The notes under the pieces are model-generated. The model made no database searches. It had not been told where the DNA came from and saw only the letters and a list, made by a program, of their open reading frames with translations. Made by a program: the position numbers and the translations under genes. 64,000 nucleotides of DNA from Pseudomonadota bacterium (GTDB lineage Bacteria; Pseudomonadota; Gammaproteobacteria; Burkholderiales; Thiobacillaceae), in NCBI GenBank assembly GCA_021847835.1, contig JAJZPR010000008.1:48663-112662 (forward strand), read 5' to 3'. Within the stretch, counting starts at the first letter, position 1. The number at the start of each line of letters is the position of its first letter. This document shows, one piece after another, positions 1 to 9,828 of the stretch.

Positions 1-616
1 ATTCGTCGCTGGCGATGACGAAGCCGTGCCGGTCGGACAGGTCGAATATCGTTTTCCAGTCATCGAGAGACATGACCTTGCCGGTGGGGTTGCCGGGCGA
101 ACACACGTACACCAGCTGCACCATTTCCCACAAATCCTCGGGCACGGTCTCCCAGGCCATGCGGTAGCCATTCTCGGCTGTGGTGTTGAGGTAATAGGGT
201 GTGGCGCCCGCCAGCAGGGCGGCGCCTTCGTAGATCTGATAGAAGGGATTGGGCGAAACCACGCGCTTCTTGTGGCGCGCGGGATCGACCACGGCCTGGG
301 CAAAGGCGAACAGGGCCTCGCGGCTGCCGTTGACCGGTAACACTTCCGTGGCAGGATCGAGTTCGACGCCATAACGCCTCGCGCACCAAGCGGCAATGGC
401 CTGCCGTAAGTTATCCGAACCCTGGGTAAGCGGATAGTTCGATAACCCAGCCATGTTTGCCGTCAAAGCCTGTTTGATAAACTCCGGCGTGGCATGCTTG
501 GGCTCACCGATCGACAGGTTGACGGGCGCGAGTCCGGAGTTGGGGGAAACCCCGGCAAACAATTCCCGCAGCTTCTGGAACGGATAGGAATGAAGTTGGT
601 CAAGCCTGGAATTCAT
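1..616 (-). CDS. dapC: PLP-dependent aminotransferase, N-succinyldiaminopimelate aminotransferase-like (C-terminus outside window)
   Basis: Own reading of minus strand from ATG at 616: MNSRLDQLHSYPFQKLRELFAGVSPNSGLAPVNLSIGEPKHATPEFIKQAL...SPNPFYQIYEGAALLAGATPYYLN...VYVCSPGNPTGKVM; class I aminotransferase motifs. Not in the ORF track because it is open at the window edge. Confidence 0.85.
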   Translation of the reverse strand, partial: MNSRLDQLHSYPFQKLRELFAGVSPNSGLAPVNLSIGEPKHATPEFIKQALTANMAGLSNYPLTQGSDNLRQAIAAWCARRYGVELDPATEVLPVNGSREALFAFAQAVVDPARHKKRVVSPNPFYQIYEGAALLAGATPYYLNTTAENGYRMAWETVPEDLWEMVQLVYVCSPGNPTGKVMSLDDWKTIFDLSDRHGFVIASDE

Positions 617-661
617 CCGATATAACGGGCAGCTGCCTAAAAATACGGAATTTTACACCTT

Positions 662-1555
662 ATGACTTCGCGTTTACTGCCCGTGCTGGGCCTGCTGTTC
701 GGCGCCACCATGTGGGGACTGATCTGGTATCCCTACCGGCTCCTGCAGGAGAACGGCGTGGGCGGCGTGGCTTCTTCGCTGGCTTCCTATGCCATCCCAC
801 TGGCGCTGGCGCTGCCGTTTTTCTGGCGGCATCTTGGCTCGGCGCGCGCGCATCTGGGCTGGCTGGCGCTCCTGGCGCTGGCCGCGGGCTGGACCAACAT
901 GGGCTATGTGCTGGCCGTGATCGGCGGCGAGATCATGCGCGTGGTGCTGCTGTTTTATCTGGCGCCCTTGTGGACGGTGATTTTCGCGCGCTGGCTGCTG
1001 GGTGAAAGGCTTTCCGTGTGGGGCTGGCTCATCATGGCGTTCTCCTTCGCCGGCGCGCTCACCATGCTGTGGCCGGAGGATGGCGGCCTGCCACTGCCGG
1101 CCAATCAGGCCGAATGGATCGCGCTTTCCGCGGGCGCCACTTTCGCGCTGGCCAATGTGGTGACGCGCAAGGTGAGCGAGGCCGACATCTGGGCCAAGTC
1201 GTTGGCCGTCTGGGGCGGGGTGACCGTCATTGCGCTCGCCGCGCTGGCGCTGGAACCAGGCTCGCTTGCATTCGCCGCCAGTGCCGCGGCCCCGGTCTGG
1301 CTGTTGCTGCTGGGCGTGGGCCTGGCCATTGGTCTGATGACCCTGGCCGTGCAGTACGGTCTTTCCCACACTCCGGCCAATCAGGCCATTGTCATTTTCC
1401 TGTTCGAACTGGTCGTGGCTGCGGTGGCTTCCTGGTATCTGACGGACGAGGCCCTGACCCTGCGTGAATGGCTAGGCGGCGCCATGATCGTTGCCGGCAG
1501 CCTGTTTTCCGGTCACATCGAGAAAAGGCATGAAAGTCCACAGCCTGCTGCATAG
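662..1555 (+). CDS. EamA/DMT family transporter
   Basis: 297 aa, ~10 hydrophobic segments, DMT-like start MTSRLLPVLGLLFGATMWGLIWYPYRLL. Confidence 0.85.
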   Translation: MTSRLLPVLGLLFGATMWGLIWYPYRLLQENGVGGVASSLASYAIPLALALPFFWRHLGSARAHLGWLALLALAAGWTNMGYVLAVIGGEIMRVVLLFYLAPLWTVIFARWLLGERLSVWGWLIMAFSFAGALTMLWPEDGGLPLPANQAEWIALSAGATFALANVVTRKVSEADIWAKSLAVWGGVTVIALAALALEPGSLAFAASAAAPVWLLLLGVGLAIGLMTLAVQYGLSHTPANQAIVIFLFELVVAAVASWYLTDEALTLREWLGGAMIVAGSLFSGHIEKRHESPQPAA

Positions 1556-1922
1556 CTCCCTGCTGGTCGAAGACCTGGCGCGCGCACGCGCCTTCTACGA
1601 AGGCATCCTCGGCCTTGCGCCCAGCATCGCCCGCCCAGGCATGAGTTACGATGGCGTGTGGTATGAACTGGGGCCGCAGCAGATCCATCTGCTGTGTCTG
1701 CCCAATCCCGAGAAAGGCCTGGAGCGTCCGCCACACGGCGGGCGTGACCGCCATGTGGCGCTGGGCGTGGACTCGATCGAGGAACTGGCCAGCCGTCTGG
1801 ATGCGGCCGGCATTCCCTACACCCGCAGCCGGTCGGGCAGGGCGGCACTGTTTTGCCGGGATCCGGACATGAATGCGCTGGAGTTTGTCGAAGCGGTCGC
1901 CGGCGATCGGTCGGCAGGCTGA
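1530..1922 (+). CDS. VOC/glyoxalase-family protein
   Basis: MKVHSLLHSSLLVEDLARARAFYEGILGL...FCRDPDMNALEFVE typical VOC fold motifs; overlaps the end of the EamA gene. Confidence 0.85.
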   Translation: MKVHSLLHSSLLVEDLARARAFYEGILGLAPSIARPGMSYDGVWYELGPQQIHLLCLPNPEKGLERPPHGGRDRHVALGVDSIEELASRLDAAGIPYTRSRSGRAALFCRDPDMNALEFVEAVAGDRSAG

Positions 1923-1956
1923 ATTGCGAAAGTGCCCCTTGCGGCGCGCGTGGGAA

Positions 1957-2331
1957 TCAGGACGGCATCATGCCCGCATTGCGAACGATGACTTGCACGC
2001 CCGTGTCCGTGTTGTTCAGGCGATTGAAAAACACCTCGCCGGAGAAAACGCCTCCGTCACGGCGTCTGGCCAGGAAAGGAATGGCGCAATGGCACAGGTA
2101 TTTGAGGCGCGGGTTGATTTCGTTGCCGATGATCAGGGCAACCCCTTCCAACTTGGGCAGCAGCAGCGATACATGGCAACCCAGCAGTTCGGTATGCCGG
2201 TAGCCGAAAAGCATTTCGCATGCCAGACTGCATGTCTTGATATAGCCCTCATCATCCAGCGCTATCGTCGCCAGGCCGGAATGCCTGCCCATCCGTGAAG
2301 AAGCGGAGGAAAGATCTGAGAGCTCGTTCAT
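1957..2331 (-). CDS. small single-PAS-domain protein
   Basis: GLATIALDDEGYIKTCSLACEMLFGYRHTELLGCHVSLLLP...ARRRDGGVFSGEVFFNRL; PAS pattern. Confidence 0.7.
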   Translation of the reverse strand: MNELSDLSSASSRMGRHSGLATIALDDEGYIKTCSLACEMLFGYRHTELLGCHVSLLLPKLEGVALIIGNEINPRLKYLCHCAIPFLARRRDGGVFSGEVFFNRLNNTDTGVQVIVRNAGMMPS

Positions 2332-2498
2332 ACCCTTTGTCCGGTATTGCCGGAAACGGCAATAGCCAGATCAATTTAGTACCTGATTTCAGCCAATGCA
2401 AGGAATTGCACCAGATAAACGTGTAGTTTTTATGACGGGTATGCACTGGCAGTGCGCATCCTGTCCGGGCGCTTGCCTGGCTGCATGAACCGCCTATC

Positions 2499-2933
2499 AT
2501 GAAAGTGTGGCATGAAGAACGGGAAAGGCAGGACATGACGCAGCCTAGGCGAGAAGAAGTGGACAAAATCATCCGCAAGTTGCGTGAGCGGCAGAAATCC
2601 TTGCTGGAGGAGGTGCGCGGCGAACTCGACCAGCGCGACAACCAGCAATTGATCGAACTTATGGGGCGCGAACCCGGCGACAGCGGGGACGTTTCGCTGG
2701 CGGACGCGCTTGCGGACATGAACATCCTGAGGGCGGACCGCCAGATTCATGAACTGCGCGACATCGACGCCGCCTTTGCCCGCATGAAGGCGGAGAATTT
2801 CGGCATCTGCACGGACTGCGGCGACGAAATCCCGGTCGGGCGCCTGCTGGTTTACCCCACAGCCAAGCGCTGCATGGCCTGCCAGCAAAGGCACGAACAG
2901 CTGTTTGCCCAGGAGGGGCGGCCCAAGCTCTGA
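2499..2933 (+). CDS. TraR/DksA-type C4 zinc-finger protein
   Basis: FGICTDCGDEIPVGRLLVYPTAKRCMACQQRHE zinc finger after coiled-coil; start may be the internal ATG at MTQPRREEVDK. Confidence 0.88.
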   Translation: MKVWHEERERQDMTQPRREEVDKIIRKLRERQKSLLEEVRGELDQRDNQQLIELMGREPGDSGDVSLADALADMNILRADRQIHELRDIDAAFARMKAENFGICTDCGDEIPVGRLLVYPTAKRCMACQQRHEQLFAQEGRPKL

Positions 2934-2986
2934 CGCTTTCGGTTCTTTCAGGAACACCGTTTGACAAATGGACTAAAGGAGCCATC

Positions 2987-3532
2987 ATGCAAGTTCCCCT
3001 GCAAATCACCTTCCATGACGTTGCCCACTCCGAGGCGCTGGAAACGCATATCCGCGAAAAGACCCGCAAACTGGAACAATTCTATTCGGGATTGATCGGC
3101 TGCAAGGTGGTGGTCGACCAGCCCGGCCTGCACCAGCACAAGGGCAAGCCCTTCAATATCCGCATCGACCTCACGGTGCCCGGCGGCGAGATCGTGGTCG
3201 ACCGCCAGAAGGACGAGGATGTGTATGTGGCGCTGCGCGATGCCTTCGACGCCGCGCGCAGAAAACTCGAAGACTACGGCCGCCGCCAGCGTCTCGAAAT
3301 CAAGGCGCACGAACCGGTGCTGTCCGGGCGGGTTGCCCGCCTGGTGCCTGAGGAGCGCTACGGTTTCATCACCGGCATCGATGGACGCGAGTTTTACTTC
3401 TCGGCCATGAACCTGGCGAACGGGAATTACGACGACCTGGATGAAGGCGATGAAGTGCGCTTCCTCGAAGACGCAGGCAAGGACGGGCTGCAGGCAAGAC
3501 GCATCACGCTGCGCAAGCATGAGGAAGCCTAG
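2987..3532 (+). CDS. HPF/RaiA-like ribosome-associated domain fused to a C-terminal cold-shock-like domain
   Basis: N-term MQVPLQITFHDVAHSEALETHIREKTRKLEQFY (HPF-like); C-term LSGRVARLVPEERYGFITGIDGREFYFSAMNL...GDEVRF (CSD-like). Confidence 0.8.
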   Translation: MQVPLQITFHDVAHSEALETHIREKTRKLEQFYSGLIGCKVVVDQPGLHQHKGKPFNIRIDLTVPGGEIVVDRQKDEDVYVALRDAFDAARRKLEDYGRRQRLEIKAHEPVLSGRVARLVPEERYGFITGIDGREFYFSAMNLANGNYDDLDEGDEVRFLEDAGKDGLQARRITLRKHEEA

Positions 3533-3562
3533 CGGCCAGGCATCGGCAATTGCCGCTTCGTT

Positions 3563-3898
3563 TCAGGTTTTCTGCCTGGCGACCAGGTTGCGAACCAGCA
3601 CCAGGTGGCGGCAGGTTCCGTGCAAACAATTTTTGCGCAGCGCAACCATGACCGGAATGGTGTTGCCATCCGCGTGCCGCGCCTCCATGGGCATTTCGTA
3701 AAACTGGCCTTCATGGTTCAGCAAAGCGGGAAGAATCCTGCTGACGGGTTTGCCCAGCATGGCGATCTCGGGATAGCCGAACAGACCGTAAGCCGCGTCG
3801 CCGTATGTGCAGACGCGATAATCGGAATCCAGCGTCATGGCCGTGTACGGGATATGGGCGCGGCGGTTTTTGCCCCCGGAAATGATTTGATTTGACAC
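3563..3898 (-). CDS. small PAS-domain protein (GTG start proposed)
   Basis: VSNQIISGGKNRRAHIPYTAMTLDSDYRVCTYGDAAYGLFGYPEIAMLGKPVSRILP...HADGNTIPVMVALRK; GAGGGGAG just upstream of GTG. Confidence 0.6.
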   Translation of the reverse strand: MSNQIISGGKNRRAHIPYTAMTLDSDYRVCTYGDAAYGLFGYPEIAMLGKPVSRILPALLNHEGQFYEMPMEARHADGNTIPVMVALRKNCLHGTCRHLVLVRNLVARQKT

Positions 3899-4029
3899 AC
3901 TCCCCTCCTCGATGGATTTTGTAGGTGTTTTTGTAGGTATTTGAGTTTGCGGTGGAACAGGCAGCCAAGTAGATATGTACCAGGCGCGCTTGTCAATATT
4001 GCTTGAATAGGGTAATGCAAAACCGTGGC

Positions 4030-5265
4030 TTACCCGGACATGAACTCGGCACCGAAACGGGCCAGCCGGGCTGTGCCGCAGGCGGCATCCGCATGCCTTG
4101 CCGCTTCCACGGACACGTTCAATGCGCGCTGACGGATCCTGCGCCACGCCGCGTTTTGCGCGCCGCCGCCTGCCGTCACGACCCGTTTCAAGGGCGTGGC
4201 GCCCAGTTCCGCCAGCTTGCGATAGCCCAGCGCCTCGATGCGGGCCATGCCTTCGAGCAGGCCGTGCAGGAACTCGATGTCGCTTTGCGGGCGTGGCGCC
4301 ATGCGCGGCATCAGCCCGGGGTCGTTTACCGGAAAGCGCTCGCCGGGGCGGGGCAGGGGGTAGTAGTCCAGCCCGCTGGGCTGGGCGGGGTCGATTTGGG
4401 CCGACAGCCGCTCAAGATCCGCATCGCTGAAAAACTGCTTCAATACGCCGCCGCCGCTGTTGCTGGCGCCGCCTGCCAGCCACAGGCTGCCGTAGCGGTG
4501 CGAATACACGCCGCTGGCCGGGTCTTCCACCCGCGTCTTCGACAAAAGTTTCAGCACCAGCGTGGTACCGAGCGAAGTCACGGCGTCACCCGGTTCGGTC
4601 AGCCCGGCCGCCATGAAGGCGGCGATGCTGTCCGTGGTGCCGGCGCGCACGCGGCAGGCGGGGTTGAGGCCGAAGCGCCTTGCCAGTTCCGGGGTCGGCG
4701 GGCCAATGATTTCGCCCGGCGTCAGCACCTTCTGCTGCCAGTGCGCACCAGGCAAGCGGCTTGCCCAGTCCGGCCACGCCAGCCTTTCCACGTCGAAGCC
4801 GGATTTCAGCGCGTTGTGGTAATCGGTGAGGCCGCCCTGGCCGATGAAAAGCGCCGCCAGCCAGTCGGACTGGTGGAAGCAGAAGGCGGCGTCCGGATAA
4901 TGTTTGGCCAGCCATAGCCGCTTGGCCAGGCCCGAAGTCGGGCCGTATCGAGGATGGGCGATGGTTCCGGCCTCATCGGCGGCACGCGCATCGTTGTAGA
5001 GCAGGGCGGGGCCGAGGGGCTCGAACCTGGCATCGGCCGCGAGCAGCGTGCCCGAGGTGCCGTCAATGGCCAGCGCGGATAATCCGGCGCGGATTTCGGC
5101 GGGCAGCCCGGCGAGGAGGTCGAATAGCGCCTCGCGCCAGTTTTGCGGGCTGGCCGCATCGGCGTAGGCGAGGCGGGATTCGAATACGATTTCTTCGGCC
5201 TCGTCGAGCACACAGGCGCGCGCGCCCGAGGTGCCGAAATCGAGGCCAAGAAAGTATTCAGCCAC
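4030..5265 (-). CDS. FGGY-family carbohydrate kinase
   Basis: [23 protein letters not shown]...[11 protein letters not shown]...[20 protein letters not shown]. Confidence 0.88.
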   Translation of the reverse strand: MAEYFLGLDFGTSGARACVLDEAEEIVFESRLAYADAASPQNWREALFDLLAGLPAEIRAGLSALAIDGTSGTLLAADARFEPLGPALLYNDARAADEAGTIAHPRYGPTSGLAKRLWLAKHYPDAAFCFHQSDWLAALFIGQGGLTDYHNALKSGFDVERLAWPDWASRLPGAHWQQKVLTPGEIIGPPTPELARRFGLNPACRVRAGTTDSIAAFMAAGLTEPGDAVTSLGTTLVLKLLSKTRVEDPASGVYSHRYGSLWLAGGASNSGGGVLKQFFSDADLERLSAQIDPAQPSGLDYYPLPRPGERFPVNDPGLMPRMAPRPQSDIEFLHGLLEGMARIEALGYRKLAELGATPLKRVVTAGGGAQNAAWRRIRQRALNVSVEAARHADAACGTARLARFGAEFMSG

Positions 5266-5677
5266 GCGTGTTGGACTGGGACTCGAACTGGCTCAATTCC
5301 ACGTGCGGCGCGGGCTTCCAGCCTTTCTTGCGGTGCTCGGCCACGACGTTGGTGAAAATGCCGCCGCGAACAAAGAACTTGGCGGTCAGCCGCATGAAGC
5401 GGGGCTTGGTCGTTTTCACCAAGTCGTCGAGGATGCGGTTGGTGACGTCCTCGTGGAAGTGGCCTTCGTTGCGGAAGCCCCAGATGTAGAGCTTGAGGCT
5501 TTTCAGCTCGACACAGGTCTTGTCCGGGATGTAGTCGAGATACAGCGTGGCGAAATCCGGCTGCCCGGTCTTGGGGCAAAGACACGTAAACTCAGGGATT
5601 TCCATGTGAATATGAAAATCCCGCTCAGGTTTGGGGTTGGCAAAGGTTTCGAGGGTTTTTGAAGGCTGGGACGGCAT
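5258..5677 (-). CDS. queF: NADPH-dependent 7-cyano-7-deazaguanine reductase QueF
   Basis: [55 protein letters not shown]; start taken at [12 protein letters not shown]. Confidence 0.93.
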   Translation of the reverse strand: MPSQPSKTLETFANPKPERDFHIHMEIPEFTCLCPKTGQPDFATLYLDYIPDKTCVELKSLKLYIWGFRNEGHFHEDVTNRILDDLVKTTKPRFMRLTAKFFVRGGIFTNVVAEHRKKGWKPAPHVELSQFESQSNTRG

Positions 5678-5761
5678 GGTCGGGCTCGGGTAGAATTCAA
5701 GGAGCCGGCTACGAGGAGGCCGGCCGGTTGTCGCCAATTATATAAGCAACGGGTAATCATC

Positions 5762-8700
5762 TTGCGTCTCACATCCATCAAGCTCGCCGGCTTCAAGTCC
5801 TTCGTCGATCCCACCACCATCCCTATTCCTGCGCAGCTGACGGGTGTCGTCGGTCCCAACGGCTGCGGCAAATCCAACGTCATCGACGCCGTGCGTTGGG
5901 TATTGGGCGAATCCTCGGCCAAGCATCTGCGCGGCGAGTCCATGCAGGACGTGATCTTCAACGGTTCCTCGGCGAGGAAACCGGTGTCGCGCGCCTCGGT
6001 CGAGCTGATTTTCGACAACAGCCAGGGCAAGGCCTCGGGCCAGTGGTCGCAATATGGCGAGATTTCGGTCAAGCGCGTGCTGACCCGCAATGGCGATTCC
6101 AGCTACTACATCAACAACCTGAACGTGCGCCGCCGCGACGTGGCCGACCTGTTCATGGGCACGGGCCTGGGCGCGCGCGCCTACGCCATCATCGAGCAGG
6201 GCATGATCTCGCGCGTGATCGAGGCCAAGCCCGAGGAACTGCGCGCCTACCTCGAGGAAGCCGCCGGCATCTCCAAGTACAAGGAACGGCGCAAGGAAAC
6301 CGAGGCGCGGCTGAAGGACGCGCGCGCCAACCTCAACCGCGTCGAGGACATCCGCCAGGAACTCGACAAGCAGATCGAAAAGCTCACCGGACAGGCCGAA
6401 ATCGCCAGGCAATACAAGGCCTTGCAGGAACAGTTGACGGCATCACAGCACATGCTGTGGTACGCGAAAAAACGCGATGCCCAGGCCGCGCGCGGGCGAC
6501 TCGCGCGCGATCTCGGCGAAGCCGGCAACCGCCTGGAAGCGGAAATCGCGCGCCTGCGCGAAATCGAAGCCCAGCTCGAAACCACGCGCAACGAGCATTA
6601 TGCCGCGCAGGATGGCTTCAACGTGCTGCAGGGCGAGTATTACGCCGCGCAGTCCGAGGTCTCGCGCATCGAGCAGGCCTTGAGCCACCTGCGCACCACG
6701 CGCGAGCGCCTGGCGCGCCAGCAGGGTGAACTGGAAACCCGCAACCAGTCGCTGAACGAGCGCATCGCCGCTGCCAGCGCCGAAAAAGAGAGCCAGACCC
6801 ACAAGCTCGCCAACCTGGCCGATCTGCTGGCCCAGGCCGAAGCGCGGCTCGCTGCCGCCTCCAATCAGCACCTGCCGGAAAAGGAAGAAGCGCTTCGCCA
6901 GGCGCAGCAGGCCGTGGGCGAAGCCCAGCGCGAACTGTCCAATGCCGAGCAGAATCGCCAGGTGGACGAGACTCATCTCGCCCATGCCAGGAAGACGATC
7001 CAGCAACTGGAAGAGCGCAAGGAACGCCTGGACAGGGAGCTGGCCCAGCTGCCGCGCCCGGATGCCGCCGCGCTCTCGGCCAAGGAAGCCGAACTGTCCG
7101 AACTCGCGGAAACCCTGAACGAGGCAAAGTTCCGGCTCGAAGAGCACGAGGCCGAACTGCCTGCGCTGGACCAGGCGCGCAGCCATGCCGCGCACGAGCT
7201 GGACGAGGCGCGCCGCGAATATCACCGCTTTGAGGCTGAACTTTCCGCGCTCGCGAAGCTGCAGGAAAGCCTCAAGGCCGACGAAAAGCTCGGGCAGTGG
7301 CTTTCTCAACAAAATCTCGGCGATGCCGTTCGCATCTGGCAACGCCTGGATGTCGAGCCCGGCTGGGAAGCCGCCGTCGAAGCCGTGCTGCGCGAGCGCC
7401 TGCAGGCGCTGGAAACCGGCGCACAGAATAGCTGGTTTGCCGAGGCGCCGCCTGCGCGCATGACCGTGTTCGACGCGGCAGGCGAGGGCAGTGCTGCCAC
7501 CCCCGGCAGCCTGCTCGCCAGGTTGCGCGCCAAGTCCGGCAGCCTACCCGGCGCCGTCGACGACTGGCTTGCCGGCGTGCTGACCGCGGACAGTGTGGAA
7601 GAGGCCCGCCGCCGTCAAAACGAATTGCAGGCCGGGCAGTGCCTGGTGACGCCGCAGGGCCACGTGTTCACCCGCCACAGCGTGACTTTCCACGGCCCGC
7701 ACACGGCGGTGGAAAGCGTGCTTGCCAGGAGCCGCGACATCGAGAATCTGGGCCGGCAACTGGAAGAACAAAAAACGCGCGTGAACGAACTTGAAGGGGC
7801 GCTTCAGGCCGCGCAGTCAGCCTATGTGGCCGCCCAGCAGGCGGCGCAGCAGTTGCGCCAGCAGGCCAGCCAGGCGCAAGGCCGGCACCAGTCCATTCAG
7901 ATGGAAGTCGTTCGCTTCCAGCAGGCGGTCGAACGCGTGACCCAGCGCCGCACGCAAATTGAAGGCGATTTGGCCGACATCGAGAACAGCCTGGTCGAAG
8001 AGCGCGCCGAGGCCGTCGCCACCGAAGAACGCCTGCACAGCCACCGCACGGAGATCGACTTTGCCCGCGAGCGCGTGTACGAAGCGCGCCAGGCGCGCGA
8101 CATCGCCGACCGCGCCGTGCACGAGGCGCGCGAGATGCAGCGCGAGGCCGAGCGCAGTCTGCAGGAAACCCGCTTCATCGAGACCACTGCCAGCAACAAA
8201 ATCGACGAATTGACTGCGTTGCTCGCTTCGCTCGAAGAAGAAAAGGCACAGTCGGCGCAGTCGCTGGCCTCGCTGCAACAGGAAATGTTCGGCCTGGACG
8301 AAGCCCCGCTGGAAACCGGCCTGCAGAATGCCCTGGCCGCGCGCGTGGCGCGCGAGGAGTCACTGGCTTCCGCGCGCAACGCCCTCGAAGAGATCACCAA
8401 CCGCCTGCGCAACGAGGACGAGTCGCGCATTCAGTGCGAGCAGGGCCTGAATCCGCTGCGCGAGCGCATGGAACAGCTGCGCCTGAAGGACCAGGAACTG
8501 CTGCTCACCGAAACCCAGTTCGAGGAAAACCTGAACCAGGCCCAGGCAGACCAGGAAGCGCTTAAAGTAAAACATGAGCAGACCAGCCCCAAGGCCGGTC
8601 CTTTGCAGAGCGAAATCAATCGCTTGAACAGCGACATTGCCGCACTGGGTGCGGTCAACCTGGCTGCGCTGGATGAGTTGACCGAAGCGCAGGAACGCGG

Positions 8701-9265
8701 CGCCTATCTCGCCAACCAGCACGCCGACCTGATCGAGGCCACCAACACCCTGGAAGCCGCGATCAGGAAAATCGACCAGGAAACGCGCGAGCTGCTGAAG
8801 GCCACTTTCGACACCGTGAACGCCAACCTCGGCGAGCTGTTCCCGCAGTTCTTCGGCGGCGGCCGCGCCGAGCTGGTGCTGACCGGCGAGGAACTTCTGG
8901 ACGCCGGGGTGCAGATCATCGCCCAGCCGCCGGGCAAGAAGAATTCCAGCATCCACCTGCTCTCAGGCGGCGAGAAGGCGCTGACCGCGCTGTCGCTGGT
9001 GTTCGCGCTGTTCAAGCTCAATCCCGCGCCGTTCTGCCTGCTGGACGAGGTGGACGCGCCGCTCGACGACGCCAACACCGTGCGCTACTCGGAAATGGTC
9101 AAGCGCATGTCGGCCGAAACGCAATTCCTGTTCATCACCCACAACCGCATCACCATGGAAATGGCCCAACACCTGGCCGGCGTGACCATGAACGAGCCCG
9201 GCGTGTCGCGCATCGTGGCGGTGGATGTGCAGGAGGCCCTGCGCTTCCAGGAAGCGGCGGCCTGA
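5762..9265 (+). CDS. smc: chromosome segregation protein SMC (TTG start)
   Basis: Walker A GPNGCGKSNVIDAVRWVLGE, long coiled coils, LSGGEKALTALSLVFA signature, LLDEVDAPLDDAN Walker B. Confidence 0.97.
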   Translation: MRLTSIKLAGFKSFVDPTTIPIPAQLTGVVGPNGCGKSNVIDAVRWVLGESSAKHLRGESMQDVIFNGSSARKPVSRASVELIFDNSQGKASGQWSQYGEISVKRVLTRNGDSSYYINNLNVRRRDVADLFMGTGLGARAYAIIEQGMISRVIEAKPEELRAYLEEAAGISKYKERRKETEARLKDARANLNRVEDIRQELDKQIEKLTGQAEIARQYKALQEQLTASQHMLWYAKKRDAQAARGRLARDLGEAGNRLEAEIARLREIEAQLETTRNEHYAAQDGFNVLQGEYYAAQSEVSRIEQALSHLRTTRERLARQQGELETRNQSLNERIAAASAEKESQTHKLANLADLLAQAEARLAAASNQHLPEKEEALRQAQQAVGEAQRELSNAEQNRQVDETHLAHARKTIQQLEERKERLDRELAQLPRPDAAALSAKEAELSELAETLNEAKFRLEEHEAELPALDQARSHAAHELDEARREYHRFEAELSALAKLQESLKADEKLGQWLSQQNLGDAVRIWQRLDVEPGWEAAVEAVLRERLQALETGAQNSWFAEAPPARMTVFDAAGEGSAATPGSLLARLRAKSGSLPGAVDDWLAGVLTADSVEEARRRQNELQAGQCLVTPQGHVFTRHSVTFHGPHTAVESVLARSRDIENLGRQLEEQKTRVNELEGALQAAQSAYVAAQQAAQQLRQQASQAQGRHQSIQMEVVRFQQAVERVTQRRTQIEGDLADIENSLVEERAEAVATEERLHSHRTEIDFARERVYEARQARDIADRAVHEAREMQREAERSLQETRFIETTASNKIDELTALLASLEEEKAQSAQSLASLQQEMFGLDEAPLETGLQNALAARVAREESLASARNALEEITNRLRNEDESRIQCEQGLNPLRERMEQLRLKDQELLLTETQFEENLNQAQADQEALKVKHEQTSPKAGPLQSEINRLNSDIAALGAVNLAALDELTEAQERGAYLANQHADLIEATNTLEAAIRKIDQETRELLKATFDTVNANLGELFPQFFGGGRAELVLTGEELLDAGVQIIAQPPGKKNSSIHLLSGGEKALTALSLVFALFKLNPAPFCLLDEVDAPLDDANTVRYSEMVKRMSAETQFLFITHNRITMEMAQHLAGVTMNEPGVSRIVAVDVQEALRFQEAAA

Positions 9266-9318
9266 CCGGGGCGAGCCGGCTCAATCTGATTGTGGCCATC
9301 GATCCGGGCAGCCGACCC

Positions 9319-9358
9319 GGCACGGCCTCGCTACTGCGAGCCCTGGCCAGGCCGTGCC
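9319..9358. repeat. 10-bp perfect inverted repeat (GGCACGGCCT...AGGCCGTGCC) between convergent smc and small secreted protein gene
   Basis: Direct reading; inner CTCG/CGAG stem; no long U tract. Confidence 0.6.
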
Positions 9359-9379
9359 ATTGACCGAATCCCGCAAGCC

Positions 9380-9670
9380 TCAGACGTCGTTCAATATCGA
9401 ACCGTAGGTGTCGCCGTCACCTCTTTCGGGCTCATGGCTGTCGCCGGGCGTATGGGGCACATGGCTCTCGCCTGCTGCGAGATCGAGCAGGATCGAGCCG
9501 TAGAGGTCGCCGCCGCTCCTTTCCGGACCGTGGCGATCGCCATCGGCATGCGGGAAGTGATCGGCATGCACGTTGGTGATGCTCAGTTCCATGTCCGTGC
9601 CGTCCAGATCGTGCGCCAGCACAGGGGCGGCCAGAAGGGTCAGGGCAGTGAATGCAATCAAGGTTTTCAT
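9380..9670 (-). CDS. small secreted hypothetical protein with internal tandem repeat
   Basis: Signal peptide MKTLIAFTALTLLAAPVLA; repeats DGDRHGPERSGGDLYGSILLD and PGDSHEPERGDGDTYGSILND. Confidence 0.7.
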   Translation of the reverse strand: MKTLIAFTALTLLAAPVLAHDLDGTDMELSITNVHADHFPHADGDRHGPERSGGDLYGSILLDLAAGESHVPHTPGDSHEPERGDGDTYGSILNDV

Positions 9671-9828
9671 CCTGGGTTCCTTTCATCGGAAAATTCACGA
9701 AAACAACGGATGAACCCTGTCGCGCGATGCGCTTTCATATGGCTGGTACGCGGACCGTTTCGAGTTCATCTGGCCGCAGTATGGAAAGCGCAAGGCAGCG
9801 CCAGCCTGACGCTCGGATGACATTTTTG

